DNA of 26,856 nucleotides from Rhizobium sp. GTDB taxonomy: Bacteria > Pseudomonadota > Alphaproteobacteria > Rhizobiales > Rhizobiaceae. Each line of letters starts with the position of its first letter. Positions within the stretch are counted from its first letter, which is position 1. The position numbers and the translations under genes were made by a program. A model generated the notes under the pieces. It saw nothing but the letters and a program-made list of their open reading frames with translations. It was not told the origin of the DNA and made no database searches. The DNA is taken from contig DNPN01000245.1 in NCBI GenBank assembly GCA_003501385.1, positions 1-26,856 of the forward strand, written 5' to 3'. Shown in pieces: positions 16,708 to 24,883 of the stretch.

Positions 16708-16736
16708 TTGACATTTCATGTCTGCTGAATTACGAC
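16708..16736 (+). promoter_or_regulatory. Predicted promoter of the tetR-RND operon
   Basis: A perfect TTGACA at 16708-16713 is followed after 17 nt by TACGAC (16731-16736) as a weak -10 box. The -10 box lies inside the left arm of the inverted repeat at 16730-16765, an arrangement expected for repression by a bound regulator. Confidence 0.45.
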
Positions 16737-16765
16737 TGACGAAATAATAAATTCGTCAGTCGTAA
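16730..16765. promoter_or_regulatory. Perfect 14-bp inverted repeat, predicted TetR operator
   Basis: TTACGACTGACGAA (16730-16743) is exactly repeated in reverse complement at 16752-16765, with an 8-nt AT-only spacer. It ends 9 nt before the GTG start of the TetR-family gene. The 36-bp dyad is longer than the usual site for one TetR dimer and could hold two dimers, as in QacR-type operators. It could alternatively form an mRNA hairpin at the end of eutC, but no T-run follows it on either strand. Confidence 0.72.
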
Positions 16766-16774
16766 GGTGCCTGA

Positions 16775-17389
16775 GTGGTGACGCAAGCCGAAATCTCCGT
16801 TGAAACGACAAGGCAAGACAATGTGGAGCGCATTCTCGATAGCGCAGAGCGCCTGTTCCGGCATTATGGTTATACCAAAACCAATGTTGCTGACATTGCG
16901 CGCGACCTGGGCATGTCACCGGCCAATATTTATCGCTTCTTTCCGTCCAAGGTAGCAATTCATCAGGCGATCGCCGAAAGAATGCTCAATGTCATGTATG
17001 TGGCGCTGCTGACGATTTCCAAAGTCGACATGTCCGCGTGTGATCGGCTCAGGCAATATGCGGAGTCCAACTATCAATTTACGATCGATATGATGACCTC
17101 GGAAAAAAAGGTCCATGAAATGGTGATTGTTGCGTTGGAGCAGCACTGGCCGGTTGTTGAGCACCATATGGATCGTGTGCAAGCTGTTCTTCAAATGGTT
17201 ATTCGACAAGGTATCGATGCCGGGGAGTTTCCGGAACAGGATGAAGTGGTGGCAGCTCGTTGTTTTTGTGCGTGCCTTGCCCAAACGAGTCACCCCGTAT
17301 TGGTCGCGCAATTTTCAGGTGATAGTCGCGCGCCGACTATTCAGCAATTGGTTCAGTTCGGCATTAATGGTTTGAAGTGCGGACGTTAG
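16775..17389 (+). CDS. TetR family transcriptional regulator of the RND pump
   Basis: A 204-residue repressor-type protein. The helix-turn-helix occupies about residues 12-60, with ILDSAERLFRHYGYTKTNVADIARDLGMS followed by NIYRFFPSKVAI, a textbook TetR DNA-binding domain. The C-terminal part is an all-helical ligand-binding domain without specific recognisable motif. GTG 16775 is chosen because AAGG lies 7 nt upstream; GTG 16778 is equally in frame. It is the first gene of the unit that continues into the RND adaptor (45 nt gap) and the pump, so it probably represses its own operon through the inverted repeat directly upstream. The inducer may be a pump substrate. Confidence 0.94.
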   Translation: MVTQAEISVETTRQDNVERILDSAERLFRHYGYTKTNVADIARDLGMSPANIYRFFPSKVAIHQAIAERMLNVMYVALLTISKVDMSACDRLRQYAESNYQFTIDMMTSEKKVHEMVIVALEQHWPVVEHHMDRVQAVLQMVIRQGIDAGEFPEQDEVVAARCFCACLAQTSHPVLVAQFSGDSRAPTIQQLVQFGINGLKCGR

Positions 17390-17434
17390 ACAAGGCAGCT
17401 TGAAGGAGCATGTCGTCATTGGGGGAATATTGTC

Positions 17435-18547
17435 GTGGTTAGTCGCACCGTTGTTTTCGCGTTCCTGAGTCTTATTGTTGTTGTTGCAACTGCTGGATGT
17501 TCGCAAGAGAAAAAGGCGGAAACACCGGAGCCGAGCCGACCTGTGAAAACGGTACGGGTTGCTGCTGCTGAAGTAGGCCGAATGCTCAGCTATTCCGGCT
17601 CCGTGAAGGCGCGTTACGACGTCAGCATGGCGTTCAGGATCGGCGGCAAGATTGTCGAAAGAAAAGTCGATATTGGCCAGCACGTCGGCGTTGGTGATTT
17701 GCTGGCGCGCATCGACAAGGCGGATTATGAACTGGCTGTTTCCAAGGCGGAAGCTGATCTTGATTCTGCCAGTCGTCAAGTTGATACTTACGCGGTCAAT
17801 CAAAGGCGTGCGCAAGCGCTTTTTGATCAGAAAGTCGTCTCGAAATCCGAACTGGATCAGCGCAATCTTGCCTATGATCAAGCCGTTGCTGCCCGCAAGG
17901 CCGCCGTGACTGCCGTTGATCAGGCTAAAAACCAGCTCTCCTACACCGATCTTTTCTCGACTGCGGCCGGTATTGTGACGCAGGTGAGCAGTGAGCAAGG
18001 GCAGGTGATTAGCGCCGGAGCACCAGTTGTCACCATCTCTCTGGATGGTGAGAAGGAGGTGGTGATTGCCGTGCCGGAGACAGACATTGGTCAGTTCAAG
18101 GTGGGTAAAATTGTCAAGGCGACGTTTTGGGCGCTTCATGATCTGACGTTGGAAGGCAAGGTGCGCGAAGTGGCGGGCAGCGCCAATGCGCAGTCGCGAA
18201 CGTTTAATGTTCGGGTCAGTTTGCCGCAAGATGACAGCATTTTGCTGGGCATGACCGCGACAATCGAGGCAAAGGGTGAAGATGCCCGGCCCGGCTTTGA
18301 TTTACCTCTCTCGGCTTTGGCCAAGGTGGATGGTCAAACGGTTGTGTGGGTGGTTGATCCCTCCTCGCGCGAGGTGACAATGCGCCCTGTGAAGGTTGGT
18401 GCATTTTCGGCCTCGGGGCTTTATGTGCTGGATGGTGTGCGTGAGGGAGATTTGGTTGTGGCTGCGGGAACGCAGTTTATGGCTAAGGGCATGAAAGTGG
18501 CTGTTCTGGAGGATAACAACCAGACCTCGGCTAAAAACGGCGGGTAG
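17435..18547 (+). CDS. RND efflux periplasmic adaptor subunit (membrane fusion protein)
   Basis: A 370-residue adaptor that links the inner-membrane RND pump to an outer-membrane channel. GTG 17435 is chosen because GGGGGA lies 8 nt upstream. The N-terminus has a hydrophobic signal segment ending in TAGC at Cys22, so it is probably a lipoprotein, although -3 is Thr rather than Leu. The domains follow the AcrA/MexA order: membrane-proximal strand, biotinyl-lipoyl half (FRIGGKIVERKVDIGQHVGVGDLLARID), a short helical hairpin at about residues 100-165, second lipoyl half (TAAGIVTQVSSEQGQVISAG), beta-barrel, and a closing membrane-proximal domain (VRVGAF-like). The pump gene follows after 9 nt. 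No outer-membrane channel gene is present, so a TolC-type protein must come from elsewhere. Confidence 0.94.
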   Translation: MVSRTVVFAFLSLIVVVATAGCSQEKKAETPEPSRPVKTVRVAAAEVGRMLSYSGSVKARYDVSMAFRIGGKIVERKVDIGQHVGVGDLLARIDKADYELAVSKAEADLDSASRQVDTYAVNQRRAQALFDQKVVSKSELDQRNLAYDQAVAARKAAVTAVDQAKNQLSYTDLFSTAAGIVTQVSSEQGQVISAGAPVVTISLDGEKEVVIAVPETDIGQFKVGKIVKATFWALHDLTLEGKVREVAGSANAQSRTFNVRVSLPQDDSILLGMTATIEAKGEDARPGFDLPLSALAKVDGQTVVWVVDPSSREVTMRPVKVGAFSASGLYVLDGVREGDLVVAAGTQFMAKGMKVAVLEDNNQTSAKNGG

Positions 18548-18556
18548 GAGATTTCC

Positions 18557-21500
18557 ATGGCTGGTTCTACGGGTAGTAAAACCCGTTTCAATCTCTCCAG
18601 ATGGTCCATTGCCCATCCCAGCATTGGTCGCTTTCTGTTGGGGCTGATCGTTGTTGCGGGTATTCTAGGTCTGGCCAATATGGGTCAGAAGGAGGACCCG
18701 GATTTCACCTTCCGCACCATGGTCATTCAGACGGCCTGGCTGGGCGCGTCTTTGCGGGACATGCAGGATCAGGTGGTCAACAAGATTGAGCGCAAGTTGC
18801 AGGAGGTTCCGCATCTCGATTTTGTCAAATCCTATACGCGGGCAGGGAGTGCGGTCACTACGATCAACATCAAGGGGGATACCACAGCCGCAGAGGTGAA
18901 GGATGCCTTCTATCAGGTGCGGAAGAAAACCGGAGACATCAGCAATTCGCTGCCATCCGGTGTGATGGGGCCTTATTTCAACGACGAATTTGGCGATACG
19001 TTCATCACCATGCATGCCATATGGGGTGATGGCTTCAGTTTCAAAGAGCTAAAGGACTTTGCTATCAAGGCCCGCGATATTCTTCTGTCCGTGCCTGGCG
19101 TGGAAAAAGCGACCATTCTAGGCGATCAGTCCCAGCGCATTTACATCGATATTTCATCAAAATCTCTGGCCGAGCGGGCTCTGACTGTCAACGACATAGC
19201 ATCGGCACTGACAGGGCAAAACAATGTCGATTCCGCAGGCTCTGTGCAGACGTCGGATCGCTCTGTGCGGGTCAGTGTTCAGGGTGATGTCCTGTCTGTG
19301 GAGGATATTCGGAACTTACGGCTGAAAGCCGGATCAGAAGTGGTCAGGCTTGGCGATATTGCCGCCGTCACGGCGGCTTATGAAGAGCCATATCAGCGTA
19401 AATTCCGCTTTGATGGCCATGACAGCGTACAAATTGGTGTGGTGATGGCTCCAGGATTCAAGGTCACGGATGTGGGCAAGAGTATCGAAGAGGCCTATGC
19501 ATCCTTCACCAAAACGCTGCCACTTGGCGTGTCCGTCAGCCAGATCTCCAATCAGCCGGAAGTGGTCACAGAGGCTGTCGGTGAATTCAGTCAGGCATTG
19601 ATGGAAGCCTTGGTGATCGTTTTGGTCGTGTCTTTGCTATCCATCGGCTGGCGTCCCGGGATTGTTATTGCTCTGACGATACCGCTCGTTCTCGCCGCAA
19701 CCTTTGCCATCATGTATCAGTTTGGCATTGAGTTGCAGCGCATTTCACTGGGCGCGCTGATTATTGCGCTCGGTCTGCTTGTCGATGACGCAATGATCGT
19801 TGTGGAGCAGATGGAAAGAAAGCTGGAGGAAGGGCTTGAGAAGCTCGATGCGGCAAGCTTTGCCTATACATCAACCGCCTTTCCTATGCTGACAGGGACG
19901 TTGATTACCGTTGCCGGATTTATTCCCGTCGGGTTTGCCAATTCCACAGCCGGAGAATATGTCCGTTCCCTGTTTTATGTCGTTGCCATTGCGCTGGTGA
20001 TTTCATGGTTTGTAGCCGTCTATTTTACGCCATGGCTTGGCTACATGATTTTGAAGCAGCAAGCCCATGCAGGCAAGCATCATGACCCTTTTGCAGGCCG
20101 CTTTTATCAACGGCTCTGGGGTGCCGTTGCCTGGAGTGTTCACCACAAGGTCATTGTTATTGGCGTGACCCTGGCCATTTTTGTGGCTGGTCTTGCTTCG
20201 TTTCAATTCATTCCCAAAAGCTTCTTTCCCCAATCGCCGCGCCCTGAAATTCTGGTGGATATGTGGTTGCCGGAGGGAACGGCCATTGAAGAGGTGGAAC
20301 GGCAGGCAAAGCGTCTGGAGGCCAAAATTGCCACGGATCCAGATCAGACATTCTTTGCCACCTATATTGGTGAAGGCATCCCTCGCTTTTTCTTGCCACT
20401 GGATCAGCAATTACCGAACCCTAATTTTGCGCAAATCATGATCATGTCAAAGGGTGGAGAAGCGCGAGAACGGCTGATTGCGCGCCTTCGAACCACGTTG
20501 CACGATGAATTTCCTGCGGTGCGCAGCAAGGTTGATCGGCTGTTTTTGGGTCCTCCTGTGGGTTGGGCTGTGCAGATGCGGGTGATTGGCCCTGACGTGG
20601 ATAAGGTGAGACAGATTGCCGGCGAGGTGAGACAGCGTTTTCAGCGCGATGGGCGAATTTCAACCATTCATGATGACTGGCTCGAACCCGTGACGGAAAT
20701 GCAGTTGGTGATCGATCAAGATAGAGCACGTGCGTTGGGCGTGACGTCGCAAATGGTCCGTCAAGCCATCAACACAGCTGTCAGCGGAGCCGTTGTGGGA
20801 TCTTTTCGCGATGGGGAGGAAACAGTTGGTGTCGTGGTGCGCGAGCGGTCTGCCGATCGTGATCTGTTGTCGGCTGTTCAGTCGCTCTACATCCCTACCA
20901 ATCTCGGCACTGTGGTGCCTGTTTCGCAAGTGGCCCATGTTGTGCCTGCATTGGTGCAAGGCATTGAATGGCGCCGCGACCGCTTGCCGACAATCACCGT
21001 TCGCGGCGTTGTGGCTGATGGCTTGGAAGGCAGCGATGTCGGCACCAAGCTCTATCAGGAAATGGGGGATCTGATCGCAAGCCTGCCTGCCGGTTACGCG
21101 ATCCAGCAGCAGGGTGGAGCGGAAGAATCTGCCACAAGTCAGCGCTCGATTGCCGCGAAGGCGCCGCTGATGCTGCTGGTGATTCTGTGCCTGTTGATGG
21201 TGCAGCTCCAGCATTTCGGCAAGGCCATGCTGGTTCTGGCCACGGGTCCGCTTGGGATTATCGGTGCGGCCGCAGCCTTGCTGATTACCCAGGCACCCTT
21301 TGGTTTCGTCGCCATTCTGGGCGTGATTGCACTTTTGGGGATTATTATCCGCAACTCTATTATTCTGGTGGACCAGATTGATCAGGATATTGCGACCGGG
21401 ATGGCGCGCGAGAACGCCATTGTTGGTGCCGCTGTTCGCAGGTTCAGACCAATTGTTCTGACCGCTATGACCGCCGTGTTGGCTCTGATACCGATTTCTC

Positions 21501-21694
21501 GGGGATTGTTCTGGGGTCCCATGGCGTTTGCGATGATGGGCGGCATCCTTGTCGCGACTGTTTTGACAATATTCGTCTTGCCTGCTTGTTATGCGTTGTT
21601 TTTTGGGCGCGAGCCCAAGAGTGACATGGGTCATCATCTGGCCAATGACAGGGATGTGCCAACACAAGACGTCAAACCTGTCGCGGCGGAATAA
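18557..21694 (+). CDS. RND family efflux pump, inner-membrane transporter subunit
   Basis: A 1045-residue proton-driven efflux transporter of the AcrB/MexB superfamily (HAE1-like), with twelve predicted membrane segments and two large periplasmic loops. The start ATG 18557 has GGAG about 8 nt upstream. TM1 is near residues 22-42. The TM4 proton-relay pair is visible as LLVDDAMIVVE with Asp410 and Asp411. In TM10 the position of the AcrB relay lysine is an arginine (IIRNSIILVD, Arg932). The C-terminus ends with a hydrophilic tail. It forms one operon with the TetR regulator and the adaptor. Substrates (drugs, plant phenolics, solvents) cannot be predicted from sequence. Confidence 0.96.
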   Translation: MAGSTGSKTRFNLSRWSIAHPSIGRFLLGLIVVAGILGLANMGQKEDPDFTFRTMVIQTAWLGASLRDMQDQVVNKIERKLQEVPHLDFVKSYTRAGSAVTTINIKGDTTAAEVKDAFYQVRKKTGDISNSLPSGVMGPYFNDEFGDTFITMHAIWGDGFSFKELKDFAIKARDILLSVPGVEKATILGDQSQRIYIDISSKSLAERALTVNDIASALTGQNNVDSAGSVQTSDRSVRVSVQGDVLSVEDIRNLRLKAGSEVVRLGDIAAVTAAYEEPYQRKFRFDGHDSVQIGVVMAPGFKVTDVGKSIEEAYASFTKTLPLGVSVSQISNQPEVVTEAVGEFSQALMEALVIVLVVSLLSIGWRPGIVIALTIPLVLAATFAIMYQFGIELQRISLGALIIALGLLVDDAMIVVEQMERKLEEGLEKLDAASFAYTSTAFPMLTGTLITVAGFIPVGFANSTAGEYVRSLFYVVAIALVISWFVAVYFTPWLGYMILKQQAHAGKHHDPFAGRFYQRLWGAVAWSVHHKVIVIGVTLAIFVAGLASFQFIPKSFFPQSPRPEILVDMWLPEGTAIEEVERQAKRLEAKIATDPDQTFFATYIGEGIPRFFLPLDQQLPNPNFAQIMIMSKGGEARERLIARLRTTLHDEFPAVRSKVDRLFLGPPVGWAVQMRVIGPDVDKVRQIAGEVRQRFQRDGRISTIHDDWLEPVTEMQLVIDQDRARALGVTSQMVRQAINTAVSGAVVGSFRDGEETVGVVVRERSADRDLLSAVQSLYIPTNLGTVVPVSQVAHVVPALVQGIEWRRDRLPTITVRGVVADGLEGSDVGTKLYQEMGDLIASLPAGYAIQQQGGAEESATSQRSIAAKAPLMLLVILCLLMVQLQHFGKAMLVLATGPLGIIGAAAALLITQAPFGFVAILGVIALLGIIIRNSIILVDQIDQDIATGMARENAIVGAAVRRFRPIVLTAMTAVLALIPISRGLFWGPMAFAMMGGILVATVLTIFVLPACYALFFGREPKSDMGHHLANDRDVPTQDVKPVAAE

Positions 21695-22057
21695 ACAGTA
21701 AACTTCAATTCTGTGCCCATGGCGTTCTGATTTCAGCATCTGTTTTATGGTGACGGGAGGGCTTGTTCGCTTTGGACACGGACTTGACCCGAATCAAAGC
21801 TTGTTGCAAATTTACGATGAAACTTGATGTATTGATGTTTTGTCCGTAACAAGGTGTGAGTTCTGTTAGTTTTCACGCGTCGCGTATATCATTACACGAG
21901 AGAATCAGTCATCAAATTGATCCCTTGGTGCAATGGTGCTGCTGGCGAGGCGTTCGGGATTGGTCGGATGCGGCGCGTTGGTTGCGGATTTTCGTCAATG
22001 TCTGGGTTTTGGTCTGTTTGATGGAGCGAAAATCCGGGTTGATTTGAGGGAATGGCT
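21695..22057. promoter_or_regulatory. Intergenic region upstream of repA
   Basis: About 360 bases without a convincing gene lie between the pump operon and repA. It should hold the repABC promoter. One candidate is TTGACC at 21784-21789 followed 17 nt later by CAAATT, but the match is weak. A TTGTTGCAAA element at 21801-21810 resembles half of the palindrome found after repC. A 63-codon GTG-initiated frame at 21856-22047 has no recognisable protein features and is not called as a gene. Confidence 0.5.
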
Positions 22058-23314
22058 ATGGCGGTTGCGTCTGTAACGGCAACGGAAAAACAGGAGATGG
22101 ATTTGCGAGCCGCCGACGAAACAATTGCGGAAGACGCTCAGGCGCTGTCTGCCCAACTGCAAGCCATGCGGGAGCGTCTGTTTGCGCCGTCTTCCCGCAA
22201 AACCCTCCGCACATTTACGTCTGGTGAAGCCGCCCGTCTTGTGGGTGTGTCGGATGGTTACCTGCGTCAGCTTTCGCTGGCTGGAGAGGGTCCTGCACCT
22301 GTGGTAGGTACGGGTGGGCGCCGTTATTATTCGTTGTCAGACATTGATGCTTTGCGGCATTATCTTGCAGAGCAGGCTATGGCCAAGGGCAATGTTTCCA
22401 AGGCGCGGTCCTATGTGAAGTGGCGTGACCCTGCCCGTGACGAGCATCTTCAGATTATTTCCGTGACCAACTTTAAAGGTGGTTCGGGCAAAACCACTTC
22501 TGCGGTGCATCTGGCGCAATATCTTGCCATGACGGGACATCGCGTGTTGGCTGTGGATCTTGATCCGCAGGCATCCTTGTCGGCCCTGTTCGGTTATCAG
22601 CCAGAACTTGATCTTGTTGGTAATGACACGATTTATGGGGCGATCCGCTATGATGCTGAAGCCCGGCCATTGCGTGAGATCATCCGCAAGACCTATTTTC
22701 ACAATCTCGATCTTCTACCCGGCAATCTCGAGCTTCAAGAGTTTGAGCATGTCACGCCGCGGGCGTTGGCGGAACGCAAAAGTGGGGATGCCAAAAGCCT
22801 GTTTTTCGCCCGCGTTCAGGATGCATTGCATACGGTGGCCGATGACTACGATGTTGTCGTGATCGATTGCCCGCCGCAACTGGGGTATTTGACTCTTTCA
22901 GCCTTGTGCGCCTCTACGTCGGTGATTGTGACAGTGCATCCGCAAATGCTGGATGTTGCATCGATGAGCCAGTTCCTGTTCATGACCTCTGATCTGTTGG
23001 GTGTCGTTCGCGAGGCTGGCGGTACATTGAATTTTGACTTTTTACGTTACCTCGTCACCCGTTTTGAGCCAAATGATGGACCTCAAGCGCAGATTGTTGG
23101 TTTCTTGCGGTCATTGTTTGGGGAGAGGGTTTTGACCTCTCCCATGGTGAAATCCACGGCGATTTCAGATGCGGGTTTGACCAAACAGACGCTTTACGAA
23201 GTTGGCCGCGAGAATTTCAGTCGTGGCACGTATGACCGTGCCATAGAAGCCTTGGAATCGGTCAATGCCGAAATCGAGCAGTTGATTCACACTGCCTGGG
23301 GACGGAAAGAATGA
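22058..23314 (+). CDS. repA: RepA, ParA-type partition ATPase of the repABC replicon
   Basis: Partition ATPase and autorepressor of the repABC operon. ATG 22058 is preferred over ATG 22052 because GAGGG at 22046-22050 is 7 nt from the former but only 1 nt from the latter. The roughly 418 residues contain an N-terminal helix-turn-helix (about 50-105; FTSGEAARLVGVSDGYLRQL, then GGRRYYSLSDI), as in other RepA proteins that bind their promoter. Then comes the ParA fold: deviant Walker A KGGSGKTT at about 140-147, the A' motif VDLDPQASLS near 166 and Walker B VVVIDCPPQL near 267. It segregates copies of the replicon together with RepB and a centromere site. The repB start overlaps its stop by 4 nt. 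Confidence 0.97.
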   Translation: MAVASVTATEKQEMDLRAADETIAEDAQALSAQLQAMRERLFAPSSRKTLRTFTSGEAARLVGVSDGYLRQLSLAGEGPAPVVGTGGRRYYSLSDIDALRHYLAEQAMAKGNVSKARSYVKWRDPARDEHLQIISVTNFKGGSGKTTSAVHLAQYLAMTGHRVLAVDLDPQASLSALFGYQPELDLVGNDTIYGAIRYDAEARPLREIIRKTYFHNLDLLPGNLELQEFEHVTPRALAERKSGDAKSLFFARVQDALHTVADDYDVVVIDCPPQLGYLTLSALCASTSVIVTVHPQMLDVASMSQFLFMTSDLLGVVREAGGTLNFDFLRYLVTRFEPNDGPQAQIVGFLRSLFGERVLTSPMVKSTAISDAGLTKQTLYEVGRENFSRGTYDRAIEALESVNAEIEQLIHTAWGRKE

Positions 23315-24387
23315 TTGGAAAAAACCGCAAAAGCGAATTAAGGGCATTGTTTTCTGACCCCGCTCCGGCGACAAAAGCCGATCCTTCGGACATGTCCAGC
23401 GCGAGCGCTGTCGTGCCAACCGAACGGGTACCGGAGACGAGTGCAGAGGTTCATAGTGCCGCTATTCCGCGTGCTGCCTCCGGTGCTATCAAGGCCATGG
23501 GGCTAACCCTGTCATCTATTACCCGCGATGCCGAAGAGGTTCGCACGTTGCGGCAAGCTTTGGAGGAGGGCGAGCGCGTGATTGCGCTCGATACGTCTTC
23601 GATTGATGCCTCTTTCGTATCCGACCGTTTGAGCCATCAGGAGCAGGATGATCCCGACTTTCTGGTGCTGGTGGAAAGCATGCGTGAGGCCGGGCAGCAG
23701 GTGCCGATTCTGGTGCGTCGCAATCCGTCCGATCCGGCCCGGTTTCAGGTGGCCTATGGCCATCGGCGCCTGAATGCTGCCAAGCGGCTGGGCATAGCAG
23801 TGAAGGCGCTCGTGCGCCCTCTCACGGATGATCAACTGGTTCTGGCCCAGGGTAAGGAAAACGCCGAACGCCGGAATTTGACATTCATTGAGCGTGCGCT
23901 TTTTGCCAAGGCCCTGACAGAACGTGGCCTGGACCGTAAAGTGATTGGCGATGCGCTTTCGGTCCAGAAGAGCGAGTTGTCGCGGCTGATTCAGGTGGCG
24001 GAGAGCGTTCCTGATCGATTTGCGCGCTCCATTGGTCCAGCACCGAAAGCAGGGCGTGAGCGCTGGATGGCGCTGGGACAATTGCTGTCGAACGCGCAAG
24101 GGCAGGCTCGGGCGGCCGCACTCGTGGCGACATCAGAATTTCGCGTTTTGCCAACCGATGAGCGGTTTCAACGCTTGTATGATGCTCTTGCACAGAAGGC
24201 GCAGGCCGAACGGGCGGAGCCGAATGACGTGCGCGGGCCTGATGGTCGCACATTTGCACGGATTGCCAAACAGGGTCGCCGTCTGAAGATAGAGTTTCTT
24301 GCCGATGTTGACCCCGGATTTCTGGGTGCGTTTGAGGAGCGTCTTGCTGCCGATTATTCTGCCTATTTGGCGGGTACTGGTCGATGA
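23311..24387 (+). CDS. repB: RepB, ParB-type centromere-binding partition protein
   Basis: A 358-residue partition protein that binds parS-like sites and stimulates RepA. Conserved ParB segments are visible: VESMREAGQQVPILVRRNP near residue 121, the nucleotide-binding GHRRLNAAK at about 150-158 and ENAERRNL at about 183-190. They are followed by a helix-turn-helix region at about 205-230 (GLDRKVIGDALSVQKSELSRLIQVA). The C-terminal dimerisation part follows. It overlaps repA by 4 nt (ATGA), so the two partition proteins are coupled. Its stop codon lies within a small hairpin, and the long spacer to repC begins there. Length is slightly above the usual 320-340 residues. Confidence 0.96.
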   Translation: MIGKNRKSELRALFSDPAPATKADPSDMSSASAVVPTERVPETSAEVHSAAIPRAASGAIKAMGLTLSSITRDAEEVRTLRQALEEGERVIALDTSSIDASFVSDRLSHQEQDDPDFLVLVESMREAGQQVPILVRRNPSDPARFQVAYGHRRLNAAKRLGIAVKALVRPLTDDQLVLAQGKENAERRNLTFIERALFAKALTERGLDRKVIGDALSVQKSELSRLIQVAESVPDRFARSIGPAPKAGRERWMALGQLLSNAQGQARAAALVATSEFRVLPTDERFQRLYDALAQKAQAERAEPNDVRGPDGRTFARIAKQGRRLKIEFLADVDPGFLGAFEERLAADYSAYLAGTGR

Positions 24388-24399
24388 GTGCACCTCATC
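24383..24399 (+). repeat. Small hairpin overlapping the repB stop codon
   Basis: GATGAG (24383-24388) and CTCATC (24394-24399) form a perfect 6-bp inverted repeat around TGCAC; the TGA stop of repB is inside the left arm. No T-run follows, so termination is not obvious. Confidence 0.6.
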
Positions 24400-24423
24400 A
24401 TGAAGTCAGTGCTACGGGATAGC

Positions 24424-24439
24424 GCGTTTCATGGAACGC
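24424..24439. repeat. 16-bp near-palindrome between repB and repC
   Basis: GCGTTTCATGGAACGC reads almost the same on both strands (14 of 16 positions symmetric; GCGTT and AACGC arms around a CATG centre). It could be a RepB or RepA binding site, but it does not match the GTT-N4-GC-N4-AAC pattern known for R. etli p42d. The role is unknown. Confidence 0.4.
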
Positions 24440-24537
24440 CATTCGTAGTCACCATCCACTGAGCCTATTGCTACGCTGATGTTCCAGTGTCGATAGGTTT
24501 TACTCAAAATAAACATGAAAGGTAGTGCTGAGACAAG

Positions 24538-24586
24538 AAAAAAGGCCCCAAAACATCACCGTCCCGGAAGCCCTCTTCTATGTAGC
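24538..24586 (-). ncRNA. Antisense RNA (ctRNA) controlling repC
   Basis: A short antisense RNA is expected in the repB-repC spacer of repABC replicons, where it lowers RepC production and acts as an incompatibility factor. On the minus strand here a good promoter (-35 TTGACT at 24621-24616, 17 nt, -10 TTCTCT at 24598-24593) predicts a start near 24586. About 49 nt later the strand runs into GGGGCC followed by six T (24543-24538), preceded by a GGGCTTCC segment that can pair with it with G-U pairs and one bulge. The overall pattern (TTGCTAC start region, GGCTTCC, GGGGCCTTTTTT end) agrees with what I remember of rhizobial ctRNAs. The ends are estimates within a few nucleotides. Confidence 0.75.
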
Positions 24587-24592
24587 AATCTA

Positions 24593-24621
24593 AGAGAATC
24601 ACTTCTGGCCCGAAAAGTCAA
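24593..24621 (-). promoter_or_regulatory. Promoter of the antisense RNA
   Basis: On the minus strand CTTGACT includes a -35 box TTGACT at 24621-24616, followed after 17 nt by TTCTCT at 24598-24593. CTTGAC with 17-nt spacing is typical for alphaproteobacterial housekeeping promoters. It faces away from repC, towards repB. Confidence 0.65.
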
Positions 24622-24625
24622 GACT

Positions 24626-24645
24626 CTTCCGCAGTTCTGTGGAGG
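24626..24645 (+). promoter_or_regulatory. Stem-loop in the repC leader
   Basis: CTTCCGCAG and CTGTGGAGG can form a stem of up to nine pairs on the plus-strand RNA, two of them G-U, so it is stable only in the sense transcript. It lies just upstream of the antisense promoter and may be part of the leader folding that the antisense RNA influences. Confidence 0.4.
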
Positions 24646-24883
24646 CGGTGTTGGTTTATGGGAATTTTCGGGGGGCGCGATAGCGTTTTTCGAGAAATTG
24701 ATGGCACCATTGATCAACATGGGCGTTTGACCGTGTTGTGGCGTAGACGTGCGTTTGTTGAATGCATGTAAACCGCTGTAACACTCTCAATCTTCTGCGG
24801 AATTTGACCTCAAACACAGTCTGGTTCGAGGGATTACTGCGCAAGAAGCGTGGAGCGCACATGCGTGTCATTTGGGTCTGCTT

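Noticed and set aside
16730..16765. Inverted repeat read as an intrinsic terminator of eutBC
   Set aside because: The stem is strong, but neither strand has a T-run after it, and its overlap with a TTGACA promoter fits an operator better.
17484..17491. GTTGCAAC palindrome resembling the core of the cluster after repC
   Set aside because: A single 8-bp match inside the signal-peptide coding region of the RND adaptor, easily explained by chance.
20660..21739. Long minus-strand reading frame (359 codons) across the RND pump gene
   Set aside because: It is the antisense shadow of a clear RND transporter; its translation is His/Gln/Asn-rich without any recognisable domain.
21856..22047. 63-codon GTG-started frame before repA
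   Set aside because: No recognisable motif, no good ribosome-binding site, and it occupies the expected repABC promoter region; kept only as a note.
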